From: Acidobacteriota bacterium
GTDB lineage: Bacteria; Acidobacteriota; Polarisedimenticolia; Gp22-AA2; AA152
Direction: 5' to 3'
Assembly: GCA_003222305.1 (NCBI GenBank)
Contig: QHVQ01000008.1
Span: forward strand, 8,971 to 45,193
DNA length: 36,223 nt
Position 1 is the first letter of the stretch, and each line of letters opens with the position of its first letter. A program made the position numbers and the translations under genes. Of the stretch, positions 23,918 to 32,182 are shown one piece after another. The notes beneath the pieces were generated by a model. That model was given only the letters and a program-made list of their open reading frames with translations, made no database searches and had not been told where the DNA came from.

Positions 23918-25003
23918 CTACCGGAGCTTCAACGTTGAAAGGCTCACCAAGGCGAAAATGATGGCGATGATCCAGAACCGGATGATCACCTTGGGCTCCG
24001 GCCAGCCCGCCAGCTCGAAATGGTGGTGCAGTGGGGCCATTCGAAAGATCCTTCGACCTCGCATCTTGAACGAGCCGACTTGCAGAATGACCGAGACCGC
24101 CTCCATCACAAAGAGCCCGCCCACGAACACCAGGAGAATCTCCTGCTTGATGAGGACCGCCACGGTGCCGATGGCCCCGCCCAGGGCCATGGATCCGACG
24201 TCCCCCATGAAGACCTCGGCGGGATTGCAGTTGAACCAGAGAAAGCCCAGGGATGCGCCCACCAGGGCCCCGCAGAATACCGTCAGCTCACCGCTTCCCT
24301 TGACGTTCAGCACTCCCAGGTAGGTGGAGGCCACGGCGTTGCCCGCGATGTACACAAGGATGGCGAACGTAGCCGAGGCGATCAGCACCGAACCGATGGC
24401 CAGTCCGTCCAGTCCGTCGGTGAGGTTCACTGCATTCGCCGCCCCGATGATCACTACCATGATGAACGGGACGTAAAACCACCCCAGGTCAGGCGTCCAC
24501 CTCTTGAAAAACGGGAAGCTGAACTGGGTGGTGAATAGGTCCACGTGAGCCAGGTGGACCAAGTAAACGCCGATGGCGCCCGCCACCAGAATTTGGGCGG
24601 CCATCTTGCCGCGAACAGTCAGCCCGAGGGACCTCATTTTGCGCAGCTTGAGGTAGTCATCGAGGAAGCCGATGACACCGAAAGCGAGGGTGGACGCCAC
24701 GGCGATCCACACATAGCGGTTGGTGAGGTCAGCCCACAGAAGGGTGGGGAGCACCGCCGCCAGAATGATCAGCAGGCCCCCCATGGTCGGTGTGCCTTTT
24801 TTTGTGTGGTGGGTCTGAGGCCCCTCGGGTCTGATGTTTTGCCCTATCTGAAGATTCCTCAGCTTTCGGATCAGCCATGATCCCAGGCCGAAGGAGATCA
24901 GTAGTGCCGTCAGAGTGGACAACGCCGACCGGAAGGTGATGTACCGGAAGACGTTGAAGACCGAAATATATTCGTGCAGCGGGTAGAGAAGGCGGAACAG
25001 CAT
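23918..25003 (-). CDS. mraY: Phospho-N-acetylmuramoyl-pentapeptide transferase MraY
   Basis: Integral membrane enzyme that transfers phospho-MurNAc-pentapeptide to undecaprenyl phosphate, making lipid I. The protein has about ten hydrophobic segments and the family motifs: [31 protein letters not shown] with the acidic magnesium-binding residues, [15 protein letters not shown], and the C-terminal [20 protein letters not shown]. All key residues are visible. Length 361 is normal. The ATG at 25001-25003 immediately follows the murF stop (TAGATG), with GAGGAGGGGG upstream inside murF. Confidence 0.98.
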   Translation of the reverse strand: MLFRLLYPLHEYISVFNVFRYITFRSALSTLTALLISFGLGSWLIRKLRNLQIGQNIRPEGPQTHHTKKGTPTMGGLLIILAAVLPTLLWADLTNRYVWIAVASTLAFGVIGFLDDYLKLRKMRSLGLTVRGKMAAQILVAGAIGVYLVHLAHVDLFTTQFSFPFFKRWTPDLGWFYVPFIMVVIIGAANAVNLTDGLDGLAIGSVLIASATFAILVYIAGNAVASTYLGVLNVKGSGELTVFCGALVGASLGFLWFNCNPAEVFMGDVGSMALGGAIGTVAVLIKQEILLVFVGGLFVMEAVSVILQVGSFKMRGRRIFRMAPLHHHFELAGWPEPKVIIRFWIIAIIFALVSLSTLKLR

Positions 25004-26401
25004 CTAAGCCCCCTCCTCTTGCCCGCGGGAAGCGCGGATAGCGTCCACGACGCGTTCCATGGCCATGCCGCGAGAACCCTTGACCAGGAGCAGGTCTCCG
25101 GGCTGCAGTACTCTCGCGAGGAAGGCGGCGGCCGAGGAGGAATCCTCGAAATGTCGCACCTCCTCCATACCCGCCGCCTGCGCGCTTTCGGCGGCGTGCT
25201 TCGACAGGGGCCCCACTGCCACGAGAAGGGAGACGCCCGAGCGTGCCACCTGCTCCCCCAGGAGCCGGTGGGCCTGGTCTTCGATGGGGCCCAGCTCCAG
25301 CATGTCGCCCGACACCACTACTTTGCGAAGGGCTACCATACCGGAGAGAGTCTCCAGCGTGCGCTCCATGGCTTTGGGATTGCTGTTGTAGGTCTCGTCC
25401 AGAACCCGGATATCGCCCGGGAACCGGAGGAGTGCTCCTCGCATGGGCAAAGGCCGCGTCCGGGCCAGGCCGCGCCGGATGGCATCGCTTCCCGCACCGG
25501 CGGCGTGGGCCGCGGCAGCGGCCGCCAAGGCGTTGGCGACGTGATGCCGGCCCGGGAAGGGGATCTGTACCGGGAGCGGTTGCCCCAGGCCGCTGATCAC
25601 AAACGCAGTGCCTTCTTCTCCCTGGGGTTCCAAATCGATCGCGCGTACGCGCGCGCTCTCGCCGAAGCCGAAGCCAATTTTTTCCCCTGGGAAGGGAAGA
25701 GCGACCCGGGCAGCTTCGGGATCGTCGGCGTTGTACACCGCCACGGCTTGCTCGCGCATTCCCCGGAACAGCTCTCCCTTGGCCTCGGCGATGGCCGACA
25801 GCGAATGGAAATGCTCGAGGTGCACCGGGTGGACGTTGAGCAGAACTCCCACGTCGGGATTCGCGATCGCCGCGAGGCGGGAAAGCTCGCCGGGGTAGCT
25901 CATTCCCATCTCGAGCACCGCCGCCTGGTGTTCGGGCTGGACTCCCAGCAGGCAGAGAGGTAGCCCATAGGAATTATTGAGATTTCCGGTGGACTTCAAT
26001 GTGGGCATCGCCTCTTCCATGACTGCCGCCGACATCTCCTTGGTGGTGGTCTTGCCCGAGGATCCGGTGATCCCGAGCACCCTCAGGGGCTGCCGCTGCC
26101 GCACCCAATGGGCCAAATCCTGCAGCGCCTGGGTCGTATCAGCCACCCTCAGAATGGCCGCCTCGCCAGGGAAATCTCCCGCACGCCCCCGGGAAATCAC
26201 CACCGCCTTCGCGCCCTGGCGAATCGCCTCCGGCACGAACCGGTGGGCGTCGTGATTCGGACCCACGAGGGCAAAGAAAAGCTCCCCAACTTTGAGCGTC
26301 CGAGTGTCGATGGAGTAGGACTCCACCATCGTGTCGGGATCGCCCCGCAGCAGGACCCCGATGGTCCCCCGCGCAGCCTCCGCCAAGCTAATGCGCGCCA
26401 C
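25004..26401 (-). CDS. murF: UDP-MurNAc-tripeptide--D-alanyl-D-alanine ligase MurF
   Basis: ATP-dependent ligase that adds the D-Ala-D-Ala dipeptide to complete the UDP-MurNAc-pentapeptide. Motifs: SIDTRTLKVGELFFAL (uracil-binding domain), GITGSSGKTTTKEM (ATP loop), NLNNSYGLPLCLLG, VLEMGMSYPGEL, NVHPVHLEHF, and the C-terminal LDETYNSNPKAMERTLETL. The start chosen is GTG at 26399-26401, 14 bases inside the end of murE, giving 465 residues; the ORF track start at 26500 lies in murE and adds unrelated sequence. The ribosome binding site is poor, so translation is probably coupled to murE. Confidence 0.96.
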   Translation of the reverse strand: MARISLAEAARGTIGVLLRGDPDTMVESYSIDTRTLKVGELFFALVGPNHDAHRFVPEAIRQGAKAVVISRGRAGDFPGEAAILRVADTTQALQDLAHWVRQRQPLRVLGITGSSGKTTTKEMSAAVMEEAMPTLKSTGNLNNSYGLPLCLLGVQPEHQAAVLEMGMSYPGELSRLAAIANPDVGVLLNVHPVHLEHFHSLSAIAEAKGELFRGMREQAVAVYNADDPEAARVALPFPGEKIGFGFGESARVRAIDLEPQGEEGTAFVISGLGQPLPVQIPFPGRHHVANALAAAAAAHAAGAGSDAIRRGLARTRPLPMRGALLRFPGDIRVLDETYNSNPKAMERTLETLSGMVALRKVVVSGDMLELGPIEDQAHRLLGEQVARSGVSLLVAVGPLSKHAAESAQAAGMEEVRHFEDSSSAAAFLARVLQPGDLLLVKGSRGMAMERVVDAIRASRGQEEGA

Positions 26402-27878
26402 GGCCCGAGTTCGCGGGAATCCGGGTGCGCAGGAGTTCGCGGACCACTTCCCGGTCGTCGAACGGGATGGTGCGGTTCCCCAAGATCTGGTACGTCTCAT
26501 GTCCCTTCCCGGCGATTACCACCGCATCCCCCTGGCCAGCCTCTGCTAGCGCCAGCCGAATCGCCTCCCGCCGATCCGGCTCCACCTGGTAACTTGCGGC
26601 GGGAACTGCCTCGCGAATTCCCCGCTCCACATCGGCCAGAATCGCAAGTGGGTCCTCGGTGCGCGGGTTGTCCGACGTGAGGATGGCGAAATCAGCCAGG
26701 CGGGCAGCGGCGGCCCCCATGAGGGGCCTCTTGCTCCGGTCCCGATCCCCGCCACAGCCGAACACCACAATGAGGCGCCGGGGATGAAGGTCCCGTACGG
26801 TGGTCAGGGTGTTCGCGAGGGCGTCATCGGTGTGAGCATAATCCACGTACACCGCGAAGCCTTGCCCATGGCCCACGCTCTCCAGCCGGCCCGGCACTCC
26901 CGCAAGGCTTGCCACGCCCGCTTCTACCGCAGTGGTCGGGCAGTCAAGGCTCAAGGCGGCAGCGGTGGCGGCGGCAATGTTGCTGGCGTTGGGGCGCCCA
27001 AACAGACGAGTCCTTAACTTGAGGAATCGGCCGAAGGCCCGAAGGCTTACGGTGGTGCCGTCCCGATCGGATTCGAAACTCTCTACCCGCACGTCGGAGC
27101 CTGGGGAAAAGCCGTAGGTGACGGGTCGACCTCGGGTGGCCGCCAGGAGTCGATCGCTGGCGGAGTCGTCCCGATTTACTACCGCGGGGTGCCCCTCCGG
27201 GAGCTCCGCGAACAGTACCAATTTCGCCCGGAAATAACTCTCCATGTCTTTGTGGAAGTCGAGGTGATCGCGAGTGAGATTGGTGAAGACAGCCGCGGCA
27301 AACCGGAGCCCCGCCACCCGCCGCAGGGCGAGGGAGTGGGAGGAGATCTCCGCGACCGCCCGGCGGCACCCTTCGGTGACCGCCCGGTCCAAAAGGCGAT
27401 ACAGGTCCACCGATTCCGGGGTGGTACGGTCGGCCTTGAATTCTTCCTGCCCAATTCGGTAGACGAGCGTGCCCAGCGCGCAGATCCTGCCGCCTTCGGC
27501 GCCGAAAATCGACTCCAGAAGGTGCACCACCGTGGTTTTGCCGTTGGTGCCAGTGACACCCGTCACGCCCAGCCGCAAATCAGGCCGCGAGTAATAGTTC
27601 CGTGCCGCCAGCGCCAGAGACCGGCGATCGTCCTTTACCCTGACCCACGTGGCCGGGAAGGACTCGGGCGGAGCACCAGCGGAAAGGACGGCGCAAGCCC
27701 CGTGCCGCAGAGCGTCGGAAACGTACCGGTTGCCATCTTCCCGCTCTCCTTTGAGCGCCGCGAAAAGGTAGCCCGTCTCCACCTTCCGGGAGTCGTAGGC
27801 GATGCCGAGGACCGCGGGGTCGGGCGATCCCGAAATCTCTTCCACTTCCACCTGGGTCAGAATCTGGGAGAGGTTCAC
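26388..27878 (-). CDS. murE: UDP-MurNAc-tripeptide synthetase MurE, meso-DAP type
   Basis: Adds the third stem residue to UDP-MurNAc-L-Ala-D-Glu. Motifs: AYDSRKVETGYLFAALKG, ATP loop GVTGTNGKTTVVHLLES, DRTTPESVDL, EISSHSLALRRV, FTNLTRDHLDFHKDMESY, and GCGGDRDRSKRPLMG. The SDNPRTEDP sequence carries the DNPR motif that in this family marks meso-diaminopimelate specificity, in keeping with a Gram-negative wall and with the OmpA protein at the right of the window. Length 496 is typical. The GTG at 27876-27878 overlaps the ftsI stop by four bases (GTGA). Confidence 0.97.
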   Translation of the reverse strand: MNLSQILTQVEVEEISGSPDPAVLGIAYDSRKVETGYLFAALKGEREDGNRYVSDALRHGACAVLSAGAPPESFPATWVRVKDDRRSLALAARNYYSRPDLRLGVTGVTGTNGKTTVVHLLESIFGAEGGRICALGTLVYRIGQEEFKADRTTPESVDLYRLLDRAVTEGCRRAVAEISSHSLALRRVAGLRFAAAVFTNLTRDHLDFHKDMESYFRAKLVLFAELPEGHPAVVNRDDSASDRLLAATRGRPVTYGFSPGSDVRVESFESDRDGTTVSLRAFGRFLKLRTRLFGRPNASNIAAATAAALSLDCPTTAVEAGVASLAGVPGRLESVGHGQGFAVYVDYAHTDDALANTLTTVRDLHPRRLIVVFGCGGDRDRSKRPLMGAAAARLADFAILTSDNPRTEDPLAILADVERGIREAVPAASYQVEPDRREAIRLALAEAGQGDAVVIAGKGHETYQILGNRTIPFDDREVVRELLRTRIPANSGRGAH

Positions 27879-29923
27879 TGCCGCTCCTCGACTAGGACCA
27901 GTTGGCAGGCACTCCCGGCGGTCACCTCGGCACCGGGGGGCGGATCCTGGTTCCCCACCACCGGACCTTGTCCGCCGATCTTGCAGATCAGTCCCATCTG
28001 GGCCATCACGAAATTCGCCTCCCTGAGACTGCGCCCCGACAGATCCGGCATCTCTGCGGTCTCCTCAGATTGCCTCGCGGATCGCTGCCTCACCTCGTTC
28101 AAGGCCAGAGGGACGAAGTGGGCCGGTTGCTCCGCGGTGCCCGGCCGTGCCGTGAAGGGCCCCCTGGGAAGGGTCCGCATGGACTCGAACCCCTTGAGGG
28201 CTGCCTGAATCTCGGTGTTTCGGTTCAACACCACCCCGCCATCTTCGGGCATGACGCCGAGGTATTGCAGGGCGGGGAGAGCGATCCGGGCAAAGGCAGG
28301 TGCCGCAATCTCCCCGCCATGGAAGCCTCCGTGGGGCTCGTCCACTACCACAATAATCGCCAGGGCAGGGTTGCGGGAGGGGACGAATCCCGCGAACGAA
28401 GCCACGTACCGACCGCGAGCGTAACGCCCGCTCTCGTCGATCTTCTGGGCGGTTCCGGTCTTGCCAGCCACCGTGTACCCTGGGATGGCCGCGGCTTTGC
28501 CGGTGCCGGCGGTCACGACTTTCTCCAAGATCGCGGTAAGGGCCGAGGCGGTTGAAGAAGACAGGATGCGGCGCCCGGGATCGGCCGAGCGGGCCGGCCT
28601 CGTGAGAGATCCGTCCTCGCCGACTAGGCCCGCGACAACCCAGGGCCGGCGCAGAATCCCATCGTGGGCCACCGCAGCCATGGCGCTGATGGACTGCAAG
28701 GGCGTGACCCCCACCTCCTGACCGATGGCCAGAGAGGCATGGGAGAGACCCGACCACTGGGCGGGGGGTCGAAGGATCCCCTTCACTTCTCCGGGCAGAT
28801 CGATGCCGGTAGTCTGCCCGAAGCCGAAATCTGTTATGTGCTTGTAGAAGACCGAGGCGGGCATCATCGTGGCCAGCTTGATCGACCCCACGTTGCTGGA
28901 CTTCTCCACGATTTCGGCCACCGAGAGGTAGTCGAAGGGGAGCCTGTCCTCCTTGATGGTGAAGCGGCCGATCTGAATAGAACCGTGCTCGCAGTAAATC
29001 ACCGTCGAGGGAGAGACTTTCTTCTCTTCCAGGGCGGCTCCGGCGGTGACGATTTTGAAGGTGGAGCCCGGCTCATAGATGGTGCCGATGGCACGGTTTT
29101 GTCGTGCTGCCTCGGGATAGTCGGCGTAGGCATTGGGATCAAAGGTGGGTCGGTTCGCGAGTGCCAGGATCTCTCCAGTGTCGGGGCGCATGACGATGGC
29201 CGTGCCGCCCCGGGCTTGGTGCTCCAATACGGTATTCTCCAGCTCCCGCTCGGTCAGGTGCTGAATCACCTCATCCACGGAGAGGACAACGGCCTTTCCG
29301 GAGGTGGGGAGACGTTCGCTCTTTCCCAAGGCGCGGTGACCGCGGCCGTCCCGCAAGGCGATCAGGTACCCCGCCTTTCCCCGAACCTCGGCTTCCTGCG
29401 AGTACTCGATGCCGTCCAACCCCTGGTTATCCACACCCGCATATCCCAGCACGTGGGACGCCAGCGCTCCCTTGGGGTAAAAGCGCTTGCTCTCGCGAAC
29501 GAAATAGACGCCCTTGATTCGCTGCTTCTCCACTGCCTTGCGCTGAGCCGGAGTGATTTTGCGTTCCACCCAAGCGAAGCGCCGGTTGCTCTTCAGCCTG
29601 CCTCGCAAGTCCTCGAATCGCACTCCCAGCACCGCGGAGAGCTTGCGCGCCGCAAGCGTGGGATCGGTGATTTCGGAGGGGTCCGCATAGACCGAATCCA
29701 CGTCCACGGAAAGCGCCAACTCTCGCCCGTTCCGATCGTAGATGGGACCCCGTTTGGGGTCGAGCGTGACTACCGTTTCCTGCTGGGAGCGGGCCGCGAC
29801 CTTCAGGCCCGGGGACCGGAGGATCTGAATCTGGACCAGACGAAGCTGGATGGCGGCAAGCGCGCAGCCTAGGGAGATGACCAGGGTGGTCACTCGAGCC
29901 GGGACGCTTCCACGCTGCCACAT
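27875..29923 (-). CDS. ftsI: Septal penicillin-binding protein FtsI (PBP3-type) with PASTA domain
   Basis: Class B transpeptidase that cross-links septal peptidoglycan. One N-terminal membrane segment (VTTLVISLGCALAAIQLRLV) is followed by the dimerisation domain (RGPIYDRNGRELALSVDV) and the transpeptidase domain with the three active-site motifs in order: STFK (nucleophile, in YEPGSTFKIVTAG), SSN (EKSSNVGSIK) and KTG (VAGKTGTAQKI). The last ~60 residues form a single PASTA domain (MPDLSGRSLREANFVMAQMG, then a G-x-V-x3-Q-x-P-x2-G pattern). Start: ATG at 29921-29923 with GGGAG eight bases upstream, giving 682 residues; the ORF track extension has no support. It lies 13 bases after ftsL and overlaps murE. 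Confidence 0.96.
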   Translation of the reverse strand: MWQRGSVPARVTTLVISLGCALAAIQLRLVQIQILRSPGLKVAARSQQETVVTLDPKRGPIYDRNGRELALSVDVDSVYADPSEITDPTLAARKLSAVLGVRFEDLRGRLKSNRRFAWVERKITPAQRKAVEKQRIKGVYFVRESKRFYPKGALASHVLGYAGVDNQGLDGIEYSQEAEVRGKAGYLIALRDGRGHRALGKSERLPTSGKAVVLSVDEVIQHLTERELENTVLEHQARGGTAIVMRPDTGEILALANRPTFDPNAYADYPEAARQNRAIGTIYEPGSTFKIVTAGAALEEKKVSPSTVIYCEHGSIQIGRFTIKEDRLPFDYLSVAEIVEKSSNVGSIKLATMMPASVFYKHITDFGFGQTTGIDLPGEVKGILRPPAQWSGLSHASLAIGQEVGVTPLQSISAMAAVAHDGILRRPWVVAGLVGEDGSLTRPARSADPGRRILSSSTASALTAILEKVVTAGTGKAAAIPGYTVAGKTGTAQKIDESGRYARGRYVASFAGFVPSRNPALAIIVVVDEPHGGFHGGEIAAPAFARIALPALQYLGVMPEDGGVVLNRNTEIQAALKGFESMRTLPRGPFTARPGTAEQPAHFVPLALNEVRQRSARQSEETAEMPDLSGRSLREANFVMAQMGLICKIGGQGPVVGNQDPPPGAEVTAGSACQLVLVEERQ

Positions 29924-29936
29924 GAGTGAAACTCCC

Positions 29937-30347
29937 TTAGCGCTCCGCCGCAAAAAGGCCGACCGATGGAGAGGGCCCTCGGGCGACACTCCGAGAAGCG
30001 GACCCTTCCCCGGTGAGCCGAATCTTGACGGTGTTATGGGGATCGGGCGGGACCAGTCCCAGCTGGGTCCGACCGAGCGCCTCGATGCGCCTCAGGTTCA
30101 GGAGGGTGGCCCGCTCCAGCTTCATTTGCCGGTTCCACTCCATCAGGCGGTTCTTCTCGGAGCGCAGCTGCTCGATCTGGTATCCGGTCCGGATGTACTC
30201 CACCTGCTGCCAAACATAGAAGAGAACCGGCATCAGCAGCGCGCCGCAGATCCAGACCACCCGCCTGAGCTCCCTGGCACGGGCCTCGTCCCGGTCTTTG
30301 ACCAGACGCTGGTTGAGGACCACGCGGCGCGACACCGCAGGATTCAC
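29937..30347 (-). CDS. ftsL: Cell division protein FtsL
   Basis: Small bitopic membrane protein of the FtsQBL complex that activates FtsWI. The 136-residue product has a charged cytoplasmic tail, one membrane segment (VVWICGALLMPVLFYVWQQV, residues ~30-49) and a periplasmic coiled coil (QIEQLRSEKNRLMEWNRQMK and following). It ends in a low-complexity Ser/Arg/Pro tail. The position between rsmH and ftsI is diagnostic, as sequence conservation in FtsL is low. The GTG at 30345-30347 overlaps the rsmH stop (GTGA) and is preceded by GGAGGAAGAGG. Confidence 0.9.
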   Translation of the reverse strand: MNPAVSRRVVLNQRLVKDRDEARARELRRVVWICGALLMPVLFYVWQQVEYIRTGYQIEQLRSEKNRLMEWNRQMKLERATLLNLRRIEALGRTQLGLVPPDPHNTVKIRLTGEGSASRSVARGPSPSVGLFAAER

Positions 30348-31333
30348 GCCTCTTCCTCCAGACGTAAGGCGACCCGGAGCCGGGCGCTGCGGGATCGTGG
30401 ATTGGCCAGCATTTCCTCACTACCCGGCCGGACGGCTTTGCGATTCACGCGCTCCACGATGCCCTTCCGGCCACAGACGCAGTACGGAAGGGCCGGCGGG
30501 CAGACACAGTGGGGCGTCAGATTCTCGAGGGTCTTCTTCACCGCCCGATCTTCCAGCGAATGGAAGGCGATGAATGCCGCCCGGGAGCCGGGGACCAGAA
30601 CCCGGCACGCCTGCTCCACGAATTTCTCCAATCCCTCCAGCTCACGGTTCACGGCAATCCGCAGCGCCTGAAACGTCCGGGTCGCGGGATGGATGCGAGC
30701 ATTGCGCCGCGCCCCCACGGCGGACTCCACGATGGACGCCAGCCGGAGGGTGGTGGAGATGGGCGACTTCCGGCGCTCCCGAGCCAGAGCCCGTGCGATC
30801 CGACGTGCGGCGGGCTCCTCTCCGTATCTGCGAATGAGGCGTTCCACCTCCTCCTCGTCCAGAGTGGACAAGAGGTCTGAGGCCGTCGGCCCAGCGGACC
30901 GGTCGAGGCGCATGTCCAGCGGGCCATCCGTGGAGAAGGAGAAACCGCGCTCGGGTGTGTCCATCTGGAAGGAGGAAACGCCGAGGTCGGCCAGCAGCCC
31001 CCGAATCGGGCCGACGCCTTTCTCCTCGAGAACCTGCAGCAGGTCGCGGTAATCGGCATGCACAGGAAGGAAGCGGTCGCCGAATTCCCTGAGGTTGTTC
31101 CGGGCTCGCGCCAGCGACTCCGCGTCCCGGTCGAGCCCGACGACGAGACCCGTGGGGCCGACCGCCTCAAGCATTGCCCGAGTGTGCCCACCCAGTCCCA
31201 CGGTGCAATCGATGGCCGTCCCACCACACGGCAGGCCCAGCAGATCGAGGCATTCCCGTAGGAGCACGGGGCGGTGCCGCGGCGGACCGAGTTGCCGGCG
31301 GGACGGGCTCACGATGGTAGCCTCAGCGAGCAT
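30344..31333 (-). CDS. rsmH: 16S rRNA (cytosine(1402)-N4)-methyltransferase RsmH
   Basis: S-adenosylmethionine-dependent enzyme that N4-methylates C1402 in the ribosomal P site; formerly MraW. Motifs: HRPVLLRECLDLL, the SAM-binding IDCTVGLGGHTRAMLEAVG, VGLDRDAESLARA, LLADLGVSSFQMDTPERGFS, GPLDMRLD, and AFQALRIAVNRELEGLEKFV, then FHSLEDRAVKK. Length 329 is typical. ATG at 31331-31333 lies 11 bases after the mraZ stop but has no good ribosome binding site; an in-frame GTG nine codons further (VSPSRRQ) after GAGG is an alternative start. Confidence 0.97.
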   Translation of the reverse strand: MLAEATIVSPSRRQLGPPRHRPVLLRECLDLLGLPCGGTAIDCTVGLGGHTRAMLEAVGPTGLVVGLDRDAESLARARNNLREFGDRFLPVHADYRDLLQVLEEKGVGPIRGLLADLGVSSFQMDTPERGFSFSTDGPLDMRLDRSAGPTASDLLSTLDEEEVERLIRRYGEEPAARRIARALARERRKSPISTTLRLASIVESAVGARRNARIHPATRTFQALRIAVNRELEGLEKFVEQACRVLVPGSRAAFIAFHSLEDRAVKKTLENLTPHCVCPPALPYCVCGRKGIVERVNRKAVRPGSEEMLANPRSRSARLRVALRLEEEA

Positions 31334-31344
31334 GCGCGGGTCTC

Positions 31345-31785
31345 TTAGATTCCCAGTCCGGCCAAAACGCGCTGGTCTTCCTCGGTGACAGGCTCGGCGC
31401 CCATCTTGGCTTCGAACTTCTCACGGTTCCAGACATCCAGATAGCGCTGGTTTCCCAGTACGGCCACCTCTCCCGTGACCTCGGCGGCCTTGCGAAGCAG
31501 GGGTTGAATCACCACCCGCCCCTGGGCATCGAGGCTTCCCACCGAACCGTAATAGTTCACCCGGTTCAGGAATCGCATGATGGTGGGATTCATGGAGGAG
31601 ACGGCGGCCACTTTCTTTTCGATTTCAAGCCATACTGCCATGGGGTAGATCCGCACGAATTCCCCGGAGATGCTGGTGATGAACACGTCGCTTCCGTATT
31701 GCTGCTCGATATAGTTGCGAAAGGTGGTGGGGATCTTCAGGCGACCCTTCTCGTCGATCCTGGCAGGGGAATTTCCCCTAAGCAT
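31345..31785 (-). CDS. mraZ: Transcriptional regulator MraZ
   Basis: Ring-shaped oligomeric DNA-binding protein with an AbrB-like double-split beta-barrel that controls the division cluster. The 146-residue product contains the two MraZ repeats: GNSPARIDEKGRLKIPTTFR at the N-terminus and VGSLDAQGRVVIQPLLRKAA in the second half. The start is ATG at 31783-31785 with GGGGAAGG upstream; the ORF track start at 31815 adds ten unrelated residues. Three GTGGA boxes at 10-bp spacing follow the promoter 130-160 bases upstream and match the kind of site MraZ binds, so autoregulation of the operon is likely. Confidence 0.96.
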   Translation of the reverse strand: MLRGNSPARIDEKGRLKIPTTFRNYIEQQYGSDVFITSISGEFVRIYPMAVWLEIEKKVAAVSSMNPTIMRFLNRVNYYGSVGSLDAQGRVVIQPLLRKAAEVTGEVAVLGNQRYLDVWNREKFEAKMGAEPVTEEDQRVLAGLGI

Positions 31786-31918
31786 GCGACCTTCCCCGGA
31801 GGAAAAAAGGATCAAAAACCCTATGCAGGGCGCCTTTCGTCCCTGAAGAGTTGCGGCTCGTAAATCTGTCCTTAATTTCTGAATGCGGCTTGGAAGCTAA
31901 GGAACCGTGACCGTCCGT

Positions 31919-31943
31919 TCCACTTCAGTCCACTTTACTCCAC
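31919..31943 (-). promoter_or_regulatory. Putative MraZ operator: three GTGGA boxes at 10-bp spacing
   Basis: On the minus strand GTGGA occurs at 31939-31943, 31929-31933 and 31919-31923, each separated by exactly five bases. It begins about two bases after the predicted transcript start. MraZ of E. coli is known to bind TGGGN direct repeats with five-base spacers in the leader of its own operon; here TGGAN takes that place. Binding is inferred from position and periodicity. Confidence 0.7.
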
Positions 31944-31951
31944 GGGCGCGC

Positions 31952-31980
31952 ATCATATTGAACGGTGCGGGGAGTGTCAA
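31952..31980 (-). promoter_or_regulatory. Main promoter of the division and cell wall cluster
   Basis: TTGACA and TATGAT separated by exactly 17 bases, a near-consensus sigma70 promoter. The predicted start near 31945 gives a leader of about 160 bases before the mraZ ATG. The rest of the 397-base gap between mraZ and the divergent M16 gene holds the GTGGA boxes and two inverted repeats, and no gene that I can support. Confidence 0.8.
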
Positions 31981-32041
31981 GGGAAAAAGCGACCTCCTCC
32001 GCGATGGAAGTTGAGCGGCTGGAAGGAGAAAGGCAAGACAG

Positions 32042-32079
32042 CTCGCGATAGCGAAAGACCGAAAGGGTGGGGTCGCGAG
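32042..32079 (+). repeat. Inverted repeat upstream of the M16 gene
   Basis: CTCGCGA and TCGCGAG, seven-base perfect arms 24 bases apart, in the leader or promoter region of the divergent peptidase gene. The purpose is unknown; it may be a hairpin or a pair of half-sites. Confidence 0.4.
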
Positions 32080-32088
32080 TGAGCACCT

Positions 32089-32106
32089 GCCACAATATCG
32101 TGTGGC
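32089..32106 (+). promoter_or_regulatory. Dyad GCCACA-N6-TGTGGC, possible operator of the M16 gene
   Basis: A perfect six-base inverted repeat with a six-base spacer lies just upstream of TGCTAAACT (extended -10-like, 32114-32122), the best promoter candidate for the M16 gene. The size and place suit a dimeric repressor or activator. No adjacent regulator gene other than mraZ is present, and the sequence does not resemble MraZ boxes. Confidence 0.35.
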
Positions 32107-32182
32107 CTCGGTATGCTAAACTCCTCTTGTTTGCCTGTGTGCCAGCGAGAAGTTCTTCCGCTGCCTTAAACCTGGAGCCTCG

